Positions 38,440-46,756 of a stretch of DNA of 64,000 bases are shown one piece after another (within the stretch, counting starts at the first letter, position 1; the number at the start of each line of letters is the position of its first letter). The DNA comes from Ferruginibacter sp. (GTDB lineage Bacteria > Bacteroidota > Bacteroidia > Chitinophagales > Chitinophagaceae), in assembly GCA_025963635.1 (NCBI GenBank), contig JAOQAK010000064.1, positions 62,001-126,000 of the forward strand. Direction: 5' to 3'. Both the position numbers and the translations under genes were made by a program. Below the pieces are notes generated by a model. The model did no database searches, was not told where the DNA came from, and saw nothing but the letters and a program-made list of their open reading frames with translations.

Positions 38440-38871
38440 GTGGTTTATTGTGTTCTTAAAGATAAAGTTTAATTCGGTCAAAAACTCAAGTTTGAGCAAT
38501 TGGGGATTTTTTTTATCAAAATAATTTTAGGGAATGCTTTACCGGGGATGTTATCCTCAACACATACGACCATTTTGAAAGGCACAACTGCTGGTATTGT
38601 TCTTAATAATACAGCCGTATCCCTGGAAATCAGTCTTTTGGTTTCAAAAAACTTCCGGCATATTATTTTCAACCTGTTTACGTCATTCGTATTTACAACG
38701 CAATTAATTTGTAAGAGCATCACACCGGAAGATGGCAGGCATTTTGTTTTTAATTGATGATATAAAGCACAACCGTGGATGAACTTAAACTATCGCAAAA
38801 TAACAACGGTGGGTTGCTTTGGTACCGGGTATCTTAAATTAGCATTACCTACTTAAAAACCGAATTACGCT
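38440..38871. other. Divergent intergenic region
   Basis: This stretch of about 430 bp lies between the T9SS-sorted protein (minus) and the small unknown gene (plus). It should hold promoters for both, but no good TAnnTTTG box was seen. Short ORFs here do not look coding. Confidence 0.5.
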
Positions 38872-39258
38872 ATGCCAAACCTCGATAAAACAAATGAGCC
38901 GTACTTACCCGCTGCAGATGATGTAAAAGAATTTGAAATGCTTTTCCCGATGCTGCTGGCAGATCTCAAAGCCATCGGAAAACTTTCTAAAATGAAACAG
39001 GATGCCAGTGTTAATACCCTCAAAGTAAAAGCAATCAATAAGAAACTGATCAAATTGAAGGAACTGCTTTCAAAGGAGCCCACCATTGAATATTTAGATT
39101 TGCTCGACAGTGATATTTTACCCAGTAACAGTGATGCTGTGTTGATAATGATTCAGTATAAACAGGCGATGGAGCAATACAAAGCGAAATATTTCACCAA
39201 AGACAACAGCGATTTTGATGTTGTCGATGAACGGTATTCATGGAAAACAGCGAAATAG
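38872..39258 (+). CDS. Small protein of unknown function
   Basis: The protein has 128 residues and I do not recognise the family. It has no signal peptide or membrane segment. Residues 15-70 are helical and Lys/Leu-rich (LFPMLLADLKAIGKLSKMKQ, then KKLIKLKELLSK), suggesting a coiled coil or helical bundle. The C-terminus is acidic then aromatic (NSDFDVVDERYSWKTAK). It is the only plus-strand gene between the two large minus-strand blocks. The start is an ATG, and codon usage with ordered heptad-like spacing supports a real gene. It is followed immediately by the 271-bp tandem duplication. Confidence 0.7.
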   Translation: MPNLDKTNEPYLPAADDVKEFEMLFPMLLADLKAIGKLSKMKQDASVNTLKVKAINKKLIKLKELLSKEPTIEYLDLLDSDILPSNSDAVLIMIQYKQAMEQYKAKYFTKDNSDFDVVDERYSWKTAK

Positions 39259-39260
39259 GG

Positions 39261-39806
39261 GGCCTCCCTGCCCTCCAAGGAGGGTTCTTAGACTCTGATA
39301 ATTTGAATAGCATTAAAGATATTGTGAGTAGGTCTTTTTTCTCAGCAACGTCTCTCCTGGGGTTTGAGCGGAAGGTTGCGTCAATCAGCCGGGGATTTTC
39401 AAATAGCAATTATTTCACTGCAATTTGTCTTACGCAAATTGTACAGCGCCGGGAATGGGTTTGATCAAAAAAATAAATTCTGTCACTCATTGACGCAACG
39501 TCCCGGCCACGCCAAAGCTATTGGGAGAAATGGCCTCCCTGCCCTCCAAAGGAGGGTTCTTAGACTCTGATGATTTGGATAGCATTAAAGATATTGTGAG
39601 TAGGTCTCTTCCCAGCAACGTCTCTCCTGGGGTTTGAGCGGGGGTGAGGACGTTGCGCCCATCAGCCGGGGGATTTTCAATAGCAATTTATTTCACTGCA
39701 ATTTGTCTTATGCAAATTGTGCAGCGCTGGGAATGGGTTTGATCAAAAAAATAAATTCTGTCATCCATTGACGCAACGTCCCGGCCACGCCAAAGCTATT
39801 GGGAGA
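39261..39806. repeat. Two tandem copies of a 271-bp intergenic sequence
   Basis: Copy 1 (39261-39531) and copy 2 (39532-39806) share almost the whole sequence with small differences and indels. Both start GGCCTCCCTGCCCTCC, then an AGGAGGGTTCTTAG hairpin end. Both then carry AGCATTAAAGATATTGTGAG, the segments CAACGTCTCTCCTGGGG and GATCAAAAAAATAAATTCTG, and end GCCAAAGCTATTGGGAGA. The first 50 bp match one end of the palindromic element found inside the GH43 gene. No ORF of note is present. Confidence 0.92.
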
Positions 39807-40023
39807 CGTTGCTGCGAAATTGGGCCGGAACCCTGCGCCTGATAATAAGAAAACTTAGAATGCGGGATTTAAATTTGAAAGTTGGCTCCCCAATTTTATA
39901 CGCTTCAATAAAAGTTCCCTGCTGGTATGCCGTACACGGGAGTGACACAACGATGATGCCATGAAATACCCATGCCCGCTACCAAATGCCAGCTAAACTG
40001 TTTATTTGTAAAGGTATGGCTGG
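39807..40023. other. 3' flank of GH3, with a repeated motif
   Basis: This segment between the tandem duplication and the GH3 stop has no ORF. It carries GGGAGTGACACAACGATG at 39938-39955, which recurs inverted at 49128-49145. The wider 33-bp windows (39923-39955 and 49128-49160) agree at 29 positions. Confidence 0.65.
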
Positions 40024-42258
40024 CTATTTTTTAAGTTGAAAGTTCGCCTGTTTTACATCTCTTGAATTTCCCCCGATAAACACTTTGAAATCACCGGCTT
40101 CGAAATTGTATTGCAATGCGTTGTTATAAAACCTGAGGTCATGCGCTGAAATAGAAAATGAAATTGTTTTACTTTCTCCTTTCTTTAGAAATACTTTCTG
40201 GAATCCTTTCAATTCTTTCACCGGCCTTACTACACTGCCTACCATATCGCGGATGTATAGCTGTACGGTTTCCTCCCCATCAAAATTGCCGCTGTTGGTA
40301 AGCACAATGCTTGCCGTTAATTTTTCAGTCGGGGTAAAAGATGTTTTGTTCAATTGAATTTCTCCGTATTGAAATGATGTATAGCTTAGTCCAAAACCAA
40401 AAGGAAATTTCGGACTATTGGGAAGATCAATATAGGCAGATACATAGTTAAGGTCGTTTTCATTTTTGGCAGGCCGGCCGGTATTGTAATGATTATAGTA
40501 AACCGGTATTTGCCCTTCTGTTCTTGGGAAACTAATCGGCAGTTTTGCGGTTGGATTATAATCCCCAAACAAAACATCCGCTATGGCATCCCCAGCGGTT
40601 GTTCCGAGCCACCATGTATAAAGGATTGCGGGTACATTGTCTGCTGTCCAGTTAAATACCAATGGCCTTCCCGTGTTCAGCATCACTACCAGCGGTTTTC
40701 CGGTTGCCTGGATCGCTTTGATCAATTCTTCCTGTACACCCGGCAAATGGATATTGCTGCGGCTCTTCGCTTCTCCCGTCATATCCCTCGCTTCTCCCAT
40801 ACTTAGTATTACCACTTCCGCCTGTAAGGCAGCTTCAATGGCTTCCACGAAACCAGCCCTGGAGGTATCCTTTATATTGCAGCCATGGGCATACAGTAAT
40901 TTTGCGTCTGCGCCCAGTTTATTTTTGATGCCCTGCCATTGCGTAACGATCATAGCGGTATCATCCGGCCAGTCGTAGCTCCAGAACCCGAGATTGTCTC
41001 TTACTGCTTTTATAAACGGCCCGATGAGTGCGATAGTTTTTGTTTGTTTTGATAAGGGCAACAGCTGTTTATCATTCTTCAGCAATACAATGCTTTTTTT
41101 GGCCATTTCCCTTGCAACCAACAGGTGGGCTGGATTATTCATTTCCCGTTGCTCTCTTTCCGCATTGCAAAATCTGAAGGGATCATCAAACAAGCCCAGT
41201 TCAAATTTCTTTTTTAAAATTCTCTTTACTGCTTCGTCCACGATCGCAATTTTCACCTTGCCTTCGGTAACCAGTTTAGCCAGGTTGTTTTTATAGCTGC
41301 GGCTTTCCATATCCATATCGCTGCCGGCTGTGATAGCGGATAAAGCGGCTTCATAATTATCCTTCACATAACCATGATTGATCATTTCGCCAATGCTTCC
41401 CCAATCGCTCACTACAAATCCCTTGAAACCCCATTTGCCTTTTAGTATATCGCGTTGCAGGTATTTATTTCCGGAAGCCGGTATGCCATTGAGCGTGTTG
41501 AATGAATTCATAAAAGTTGCGGCACCCGCTTCTGCGGCAGCTTTAAAGGGCGGAAGGTAGGTTTCCCACAATTGTCTTTCACTCATATCAACATCATTGT
41601 AATCGCGGCCGCCGATTGCAGCTCCATAGGCAGCAAAATGTTTGGCACATGCCATTACCGCATCGGTGTTGCCAAGTCCTTTTCCCTGGAAACCCCTTAC
41701 CCTTGCTCCCGCTATGAGAGCGCCCAGCCATGGATCTTCTCCGGATCCTTCCATCACTCTTCCCCAACGCGGATCGCGGGCAATGTCTACCATGGGCGCA
41801 AAGGTCCAGTGGATACCTGAAGCGGATGCTTCTGTGGCAGCAATCCGCTCCGATTTTTCTATGGCAGGCAGATCCCAACTTGCAGCTTCAGCCAATGGTA
41901 AAGGAAAAATTGTTTTATAACCGTGGATGACATCCTGGCCAAAGATCAATGGGATCTTCAACCTTGATTCCATTGCAATCTCCTGCAGTTGCCGGGTATG
42001 TGCGGTGCCCATGATGTTCAACATGGACCCAACCTGTCCCTGGCGGATCTGGCGTTGTTTGTCGCCATCTTTAGTAATTGGACCGGTAGAAGAAAAGTCG
42101 CCATTGTATTGATTTAGCTGGCCCACTTTTTCATCCAGCGTCATTAATCTCAAAACGGAATCTACCCGCTGATCGATGCTTTTCTTTTGGGCAAGGCATA
42201 AAAAAACCTGTGTTGTTGCCAATAACAAACACAGGCAGGCTTTTAATTTCACAGACAT
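40024..42258 (-). CDS. GH3 beta-glucosidase (BglX-like), copy 1
   Basis: This 744-residue exported enzyme has a signal peptide ending near VFLCLAQ. The GH3 N-terminal barrel carries IFGQDVIHGYKTIFP, APMVDIARDPRWGR and the nucleophile D285 in GFVVSDWGS. The GH3 C-terminal domain and a fibronectin III-like tail (LYIRDMVGSVVRPVKELKGF) follow. It should release glucose from beta-linked gluco-oligosaccharides in the periplasm. It is the last gene of the second block, about 157 bp after GH30. A -7-like box just upstream may give it an independent promoter. It is similar in layout to the second GH3 of this block. Confidence 0.95.
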   Translation of the reverse strand: MSVKLKACLCLLLATTQVFLCLAQKKSIDQRVDSVLRLMTLDEKVGQLNQYNGDFSSTGPITKDGDKQRQIRQGQVGSMLNIMGTAHTRQLQEIAMESRLKIPLIFGQDVIHGYKTIFPLPLAEAASWDLPAIEKSERIAATEASASGIHWTFAPMVDIARDPRWGRVMEGSGEDPWLGALIAGARVRGFQGKGLGNTDAVMACAKHFAAYGAAIGGRDYNDVDMSERQLWETYLPPFKAAAEAGAATFMNSFNTLNGIPASGNKYLQRDILKGKWGFKGFVVSDWGSIGEMINHGYVKDNYEAALSAITAGSDMDMESRSYKNNLAKLVTEGKVKIAIVDEAVKRILKKKFELGLFDDPFRFCNAEREQREMNNPAHLLVAREMAKKSIVLLKNDKQLLPLSKQTKTIALIGPFIKAVRDNLGFWSYDWPDDTAMIVTQWQGIKNKLGADAKLLYAHGCNIKDTSRAGFVEAIEAALQAEVVILSMGEARDMTGEAKSRSNIHLPGVQEELIKAIQATGKPLVVMLNTGRPLVFNWTADNVPAILYTWWLGTTAGDAIADVLFGDYNPTAKLPISFPRTEGQIPVYYNHYNTGRPAKNENDLNYVSAYIDLPNSPKFPFGFGLSYTSFQYGEIQLNKTSFTPTEKLTASIVLTNSGNFDGEETVQLYIRDMVGSVVRPVKELKGFQKVFLKKGESKTISFSISAHDLRFYNNALQYNFEAGDFKVFIGGNSRDVKQANFQLKK

Positions 42259-42292
42259 AGTGCTAATATATTATTTGATGCTACTAAAGCAT

Positions 42293-42300
42293 CAAAGATA
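42293..42300 (-). promoter_or_regulatory. Candidate -7 box (TAnnTTTG) for GH3 copy 1
   Basis: On the minus strand TATCTTTG matches TAnnTTTG about 35 nt upstream of the ATG at 42258. It overlaps one arm of an 8-bp inverted repeat, TTTGATGC and GCATCAAA (42274-42296). No TTG at the proper -33 distance was seen, so this is tentative. Confidence 0.35.
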
Positions 42301-42415
42301 AAGTTGTGCAACTGTATTAAACATGATAATTATTGGATTTTTCATCTCTTTTGATAATTTAAATCGATTTCATTCCCTATAAAATTCATTTGCTTACAAA
42401 AGGATACCGTTCATG

Positions 42416-43903
42416 CTAAAAAACCAAGGTAGCAATCGAATGGGATTTTGCAGTAATGGCCGCTGCAGCGCCGTTGATCCATACATAATAAGGAATCGTG
42501 GTGCCTCCCTGGTTCATTACAACTACTACCGTTTTACCATCTTCATTCCGGAAGGCAGTGGTTAGTAACTGGCTGCGACTAGCTGCACTGCTGATGCGTT
42601 TAGCGCCCGGCTTGATAAATTTGGAGAAATGCCCGATATAATAAAATGAATTGGTGTAGGTAACGGCTCCTGTTTTGGTATCACCATGCACCGGGGCGTA
42701 ACAAAAATTACCCACATGGTTTGGACCGCCAGTTTCATCAAGCAAAATATTCCAGTCGGTAAACCCTACCATTCCATTGTTGAAATCGTTGATCATTGAG
42801 CGGCCATATCTTTCACCCATGGACCAATCCTGTAAGTGGCCTGGCTTAAACTTATCTACGCACCCTTCCGTAAAGAAGATATTTTTATCCGGGTAAGCTT
42901 CATGTACCCGTTTGACATTTTCAAACATCTGCTCACCGCCGCTCCAGTCTTCGTACCAGTGAAAGCCGATTCCCCATGCATATTTTGCTGCTGCCGGATC
43001 ATCAAAATAAGTTTGTGCACGCTGGAATACCAGGTCGCGGTTGTGATCCCATACGATGATCTTTTTATCTTTTAAACCTTCTTTTTCCATGGTTGGACCT
43101 AAATGGTTTTTTAGAAAATCTCTTTCTTCCTCAGCAGTGTAAATACAGCTTTCCCACTTCTGTTTTGCCATCGGTTCATTTTGAATACTGATACCCCAAA
43201 CCGGCATTCCATCTTTTTCATATTCCTTGATAAACTTTGTATAATACATGGCCCAGCTTTGAGCATAATCAGGCTTCAATTTTCCCCCGTGCAGCATATC
43301 ATTATTGTCTTTCATCCATGATGGAGGGCTCCACGGGCTCGCGAATAAATTGAGCTTGCCACCAGCCGCCGCCATGGCAGCTTTTATCAGCGGAATTTTA
43401 TATTGCTTATCGGGTGCGATATTAAAAGAGGCCAGATCTTTGTCGCCTTGGTTTACATAAGTATAACTGGCGGTGCTGAAATCGCAACTATTGATATTTG
43501 TCCGGGCTACGGTATATCCAATTCCGGTCTCTTTGTCGAAATATGCCTTTAGAATTTCTGCCTGTTTTTCTTTGGGCAATTTCGCATAGGTTTCTGCGGA
43601 GGCATCGGTTATGGCTCCACCGATTCCAAAGAAGGTTTGGTACTGCTTTGCCGGATCAACAAAAACACATACCTGTGTTTCCATTGGCTGCCCCATCTGC
43701 GTGAATGAAACCGTGTCAGTAATCGTTAGCCTGAGATTGCCGCTATCGGCGGTGGTATATACTGTGACTGTTTTACCTTTTGTTGAGAAAGCAGCAGCGC
43801 TGTCTGCAATGGGAGTTCCGGTGGCAACGTTCACATCCTTCGAAGTTTTATCACTACAGGATACAAAGATCACCAACATTGCCAGGTAAGTAAATTGTTT
43901 CAT
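42416..43903 (-). CDS. GH30 family lipoprotein hydrolase, copy 1
   Basis: This 495-residue lipoprotein has a signal ending VIFVSC. The clan-A barrel begins with FFGIGGAITDASAE and continues with LFASPWSPPSWMKDN. The acid/base is E243 in ISIQNEP and the nucleophile is E346 in FFTEGC. The C-terminal beta-domain closes the protein. GH30 members include beta-glucosidases/glucocerebrosidases and endo-beta-1,6-glucanases, and these motifs fit those subgroups. The lipid anchor suggests surface action. It lies 80 bp after a second GH30, with a perfect 44-bp palindrome in that gap. Confidence 0.9.
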   Translation of the reverse strand: MKQFTYLAMLVIFVSCSDKTSKDVNVATGTPIADSAAAFSTKGKTVTVYTTADSGNLRLTITDTVSFTQMGQPMETQVCVFVDPAKQYQTFFGIGGAITDASAETYAKLPKEKQAEILKAYFDKETGIGYTVARTNINSCDFSTASYTYVNQGDKDLASFNIAPDKQYKIPLIKAAMAAAGGKLNLFASPWSPPSWMKDNNDMLHGGKLKPDYAQSWAMYYTKFIKEYEKDGMPVWGISIQNEPMAKQKWESCIYTAEEERDFLKNHLGPTMEKEGLKDKKIIVWDHNRDLVFQRAQTYFDDPAAAKYAWGIGFHWYEDWSGGEQMFENVKRVHEAYPDKNIFFTEGCVDKFKPGHLQDWSMGERYGRSMINDFNNGMVGFTDWNILLDETGGPNHVGNFCYAPVHGDTKTGAVTYTNSFYYIGHFSKFIKPGAKRISSAASRSQLLTTAFRNEDGKTVVVVMNQGGTTIPYYVWINGAAAAITAKSHSIATLVF

Positions 43904-43940
43904 GTTTGTATTTTTTTAAGGAGAAATGAAATATGGAATG

Positions 43941-43984
43941 ATTGCTTGGTAGAGACGCAATGCATTGCGTCTCTACCAAGCAAT
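43941..43984. repeat. Perfect 44-bp palindrome between the two GH30 genes
   Basis: Positions 43941-43962 and 43963-43984 are exact reverse complements over 22 bp with no spacer, centred on AATGCATT. The last base overlaps the TGA stop of the upstream GH30. It would form a cruciform or hairpin between two genes of one transcription unit, which could act as an mRNA stability or attenuation element. Confidence 0.9.
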
Positions 43985-45441
43985 CACCAAACATACGTCC
44001 CCACCGCCCCCGCAGCCAATGTGGTAGTTGTCCATTTATTATTAAAACGGATATTAAAGGTTTCATCTGCTGCACCATCGTTTTCAACAATCAATACTTT
44101 TTTGCCGGAGGGTGTTTTGAAAGCAACATTCTGCAAATTGCCGGAGATATTACTGCCGATCCGAACCGACCCGGCAGGCACAAACTTAGCTGCATGCGCA
44201 ATGATGTAATAAGCCACATTTCTCGTAACCGCGCCACCGATCGTTAATGCCCCTTTGCAGGTAGTGCAGCCTCCGGGAGTATGCGGACCAAAAGAAGGAT
44301 CATTCGCAAGATTCCATTCAAGCGCCACCTTGCTATAGTTACGCATTGACCCGATCAGTACATTTTTTAAATGCCATTTCAGGTCGCCGCCAAAACCACC
44401 GGTACTGCTCGTATACTGTTCGGTGAAGTATACATTCTTGTCGGGGAACAGTGAATGAACGGATGATAAAACAGTGATATCCCCGGCATATAAATGAAAG
44501 GCTGATCCATCTATATATGCCCTTGCTGCTGCATCGTTTAAAACGGCTATCGGGTAATCAGAACGATCGCAGTTATGATCATACGCTATTATTTTGGTGG
44601 TGATTGCCGCCGCCTGGAATGCCGGCCCGAGATTGTTTTTAATAAAGGTGATCTGCTGCGGCGCTGTCATTAAAAGGCTCGGATTATTATCAGGATTTAA
44701 AGGTTCATTCTGGGGGCAAACAGCATCAATCGTAATACCTTCTACCTTCATCTGCTGAATGTATTTTACAAAATATTTTGCGTACGCATCGTAGTATTGC
44801 GTTTGCAGGCTGCCACCTTTTGAACTACCGTTGTCCTTCATCCACGCCGGCGGACTCCATGGAGTGGCCATTATCTTTATGGCTGGATTGATCGTTAAAA
44901 TTTCTTTCAATAATGGAATCACATCAGCCTTATCAGGCGCAAGCGTGAAATTAGCAAGTGTAGGGTCAGTTTGCCCTGCGGGCACATCGTCATACGAAAA
45001 CACAGTAGCATTGAGGTCGGATGCGCCGATACTGATACGCAGATAACTGATGCCGATTGAATTGGAAGCGTTGCCAAATAATTCGGTTAACAAAGCTGCT
45101 TTCTCTGATGCGCTCATGCGATTGATAACATATGCACTGCCTCCCGTTAATGTGTAGCCGAAGCCATCCACGGTTTGAAAAGCCTGGACTGAATCTACAT
45201 CAATATAACTATTAGCATTGGCAACCGCACCGAATGAAAGTACGGTTGATTGCTTCGCCAGTAATACAGAACCATCGCCTTTGGTAAGCCAGAAATCCAC
45301 ATCATTGGTACCCACAACAGGAGGCACGGGCGTGGGTGGTATAGGCGTAACTCCTCCACCTGGTTCGGGCGATTTTTTTCCACAGGCGAGGAGAATACTC
45401 ACGAGGCAACCTATGAAGATATTAATCCATGTTTTTTTCAT
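43984..45441 (-). CDS. GH30 family lipoprotein hydrolase, copy 2
   Basis: This 485-residue lipoprotein (signal ending SILLACG) has a Pro-rich spacer of about 25 residues before the barrel. Key motifs are VDGFGYTLTGGSAY, IMATPWSPPAWMKDN, the acid/base E246 in VCPQNEP and the nucleophile E341 in VYFTEQY. It is clearly the same family as its neighbour but diverged (different N-terminus, VDGFGYT instead of FFGIGGA), so the pair probably differs in linkage or chain length. Endo-beta-1,6-glucanase and beta-glucosidase are the main options. It starts 21 bp after the DUF2961 gene, so they share a transcript. Confidence 0.9.
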   Translation of the reverse strand: MKKTWINIFIGCLVSILLACGKKSPEPGGGVTPIPPTPVPPVVGTNDVDFWLTKGDGSVLLAKQSTVLSFGAVANANSYIDVDSVQAFQTVDGFGYTLTGGSAYVINRMSASEKAALLTELFGNASNSIGISYLRISIGASDLNATVFSYDDVPAGQTDPTLANFTLAPDKADVIPLLKEILTINPAIKIMATPWSPPAWMKDNGSSKGGSLQTQYYDAYAKYFVKYIQQMKVEGITIDAVCPQNEPLNPDNNPSLLMTAPQQITFIKNNLGPAFQAAAITTKIIAYDHNCDRSDYPIAVLNDAAARAYIDGSAFHLYAGDITVLSSVHSLFPDKNVYFTEQYTSSTGGFGGDLKWHLKNVLIGSMRNYSKVALEWNLANDPSFGPHTPGGCTTCKGALTIGGAVTRNVAYYIIAHAAKFVPAGSVRIGSNISGNLQNVAFKTPSGKKVLIVENDGAADETFNIRFNNKWTTTTLAAGAVGTYVW

Positions 45442-45462
45442 TCTAATGATTTTTAAATGCGG

Positions 45463-46656
45463 TTATTTATTGTTATGTACATTTTTTGTTCTTAGCTCCA
45501 CTGCTGGCAGTGCAGGCAAACTAGAGAATGCTTTATCGAGGTAAAAATAACTCACCGAGGCGTAGTCGTCCACCCTGTAAAAATTAACCCAGCCGCGAGG
45601 AAAATTTTCGTCATTTAGCGTTGGTGGATTTGGCATATCCAGTAAGCGAACAAAGCCGCCCGGAGCATCAATTGTAACCGGCTTTAGCTTAACACCTTTT
45701 TGATAGAGTTGCTTCAATTCATTTTTCCCCCATCCTCCAATCTGCTGCATGGCCAGGCGGAAATCTTTGTTAAAGTAAACCGGGTCGGGGATATGCCACC
45801 TGTAAAAATTAAACTGCCTTGTGGAGTCGTTTGCGATGGTGCAACCCTGGTAAAGATTCGTGAATGTGCCGAGGCCCCAGGCGCTGCCGAGATAATCTTC
45901 GGCACCGGTTCCGGCAATGGTAGGATATTGTTTATCACCATCGATGTACATTTTTATTTCACCCTCGCCCCACCAGCTTTTTCCATAAGCCTCATCTGTA
46001 TTGAGGCCAACACTCATACCAAGAAAACGCCCCCTGCCTGTAATTTTTGGCAATGCCTCAAAATCATCACCCAGGTTGCCGGTGATTTGCCTGTTCCAAT
46101 AAGCATGAAAATACATTGCGTTGGGTGCGATGGTTGTCTTTAAAAAATCAACATCATAATATAATTTCACTATCTCTTTTCCTTCATTGATCAACACCAT
46201 CCGGGCGCCTTTTCGGAAAGGCATCGGGATATAACAATTAAATGACCGGCCCTCAGCACTTGAAAAAAGCGCCGACTGAAATGCCACCGGCTTACCCAGG
46301 TTAAAACCAAAGAAGTCACCCAGGGGCACATCTACGGCTGGTTTGCCTGCCCCATCCCAAAACATCTGCAACCGGAGACTGCGCAACTTTATAGGGTTTT
46401 GATCGATTGTCATCCAGATGCGATTGATGGTGCCTTGCCCGTTGATATCCAGCAACGTTTTGGTTTCACCCGGTTTCATCCATTCAAATGCGTTGCCCTT
46501 TGCACCTTTATTTGTTTTGGCTCCTTCTCCTTTTCCACCGTTTGGATTTTCAAAACTGCTTAAACGGCTTTCCACGCCGGCAGGCATGTCAAATAACTGT
46601 TGTGCCTGGGAACATACAACGATGCAGTTAAAAAGAATGAGCAAACATATTTTCAT
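45463..46656 (-). CDS. DUF2961 / GH172 family exported hydrolase
   Basis: This exported protein has about 397 residues and a signal peptide ending VVCSQAQQ. DUF2961 hallmarks are present: NPNGGKGEGAKTNKG, KTLLDINGQGTINRIWMT, LRMFWDGA-type LQMFWDGAGKPAVDVPLGDF, and GTGAEDYLGSAWG. CAZy family GH172, built on DUF2961, contains alpha-D-fructofuranosidases, difructose-anhydride enzymes and D-arabinofuranosidases, so a furanoside substrate is suggested. An ATG at 46668 would add four residues, and 46656 (MKICLLILF) gives the neater signal. It lies 100 bp after GH3 and 21 bp before GH30. Confidence 0.85.
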   Translation of the reverse strand: MKICLLILFNCIVVCSQAQQLFDMPAGVESRLSSFENPNGGKGEGAKTNKGAKGNAFEWMKPGETKTLLDINGQGTINRIWMTIDQNPIKLRSLRLQMFWDGAGKPAVDVPLGDFFGFNLGKPVAFQSALFSSAEGRSFNCYIPMPFRKGARMVLINEGKEIVKLYYDVDFLKTTIAPNAMYFHAYWNRQITGNLGDDFEALPKITGRGRFLGMSVGLNTDEAYGKSWWGEGEIKMYIDGDKQYPTIAGTGAEDYLGSAWGLGTFTNLYQGCTIANDSTRQFNFYRWHIPDPVYFNKDFRLAMQQIGGWGKNELKQLYQKGVKLKPVTIDAPGGFVRLLDMPNPPTLNDENFPRGWVNFYRVDDYASVSYFYLDKAFSSLPALPAVELRTKNVHNNK

Positions 46657-46756
46657 GATAATTTCCATTTACGATTGTTTGTGAACTCCGGGACTTATTC
46701 ATTGAAAAATGTTGAAACCGCAATTCAATACTGATTAAATAAAAAGAGCTTGTTTA

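Noticed and set aside
39194..39570. Short ORFs of 68-74 residues over the 271-bp tandem duplication
   Set aside because: They are translations of repeat DNA with no start context or protein-like pattern.
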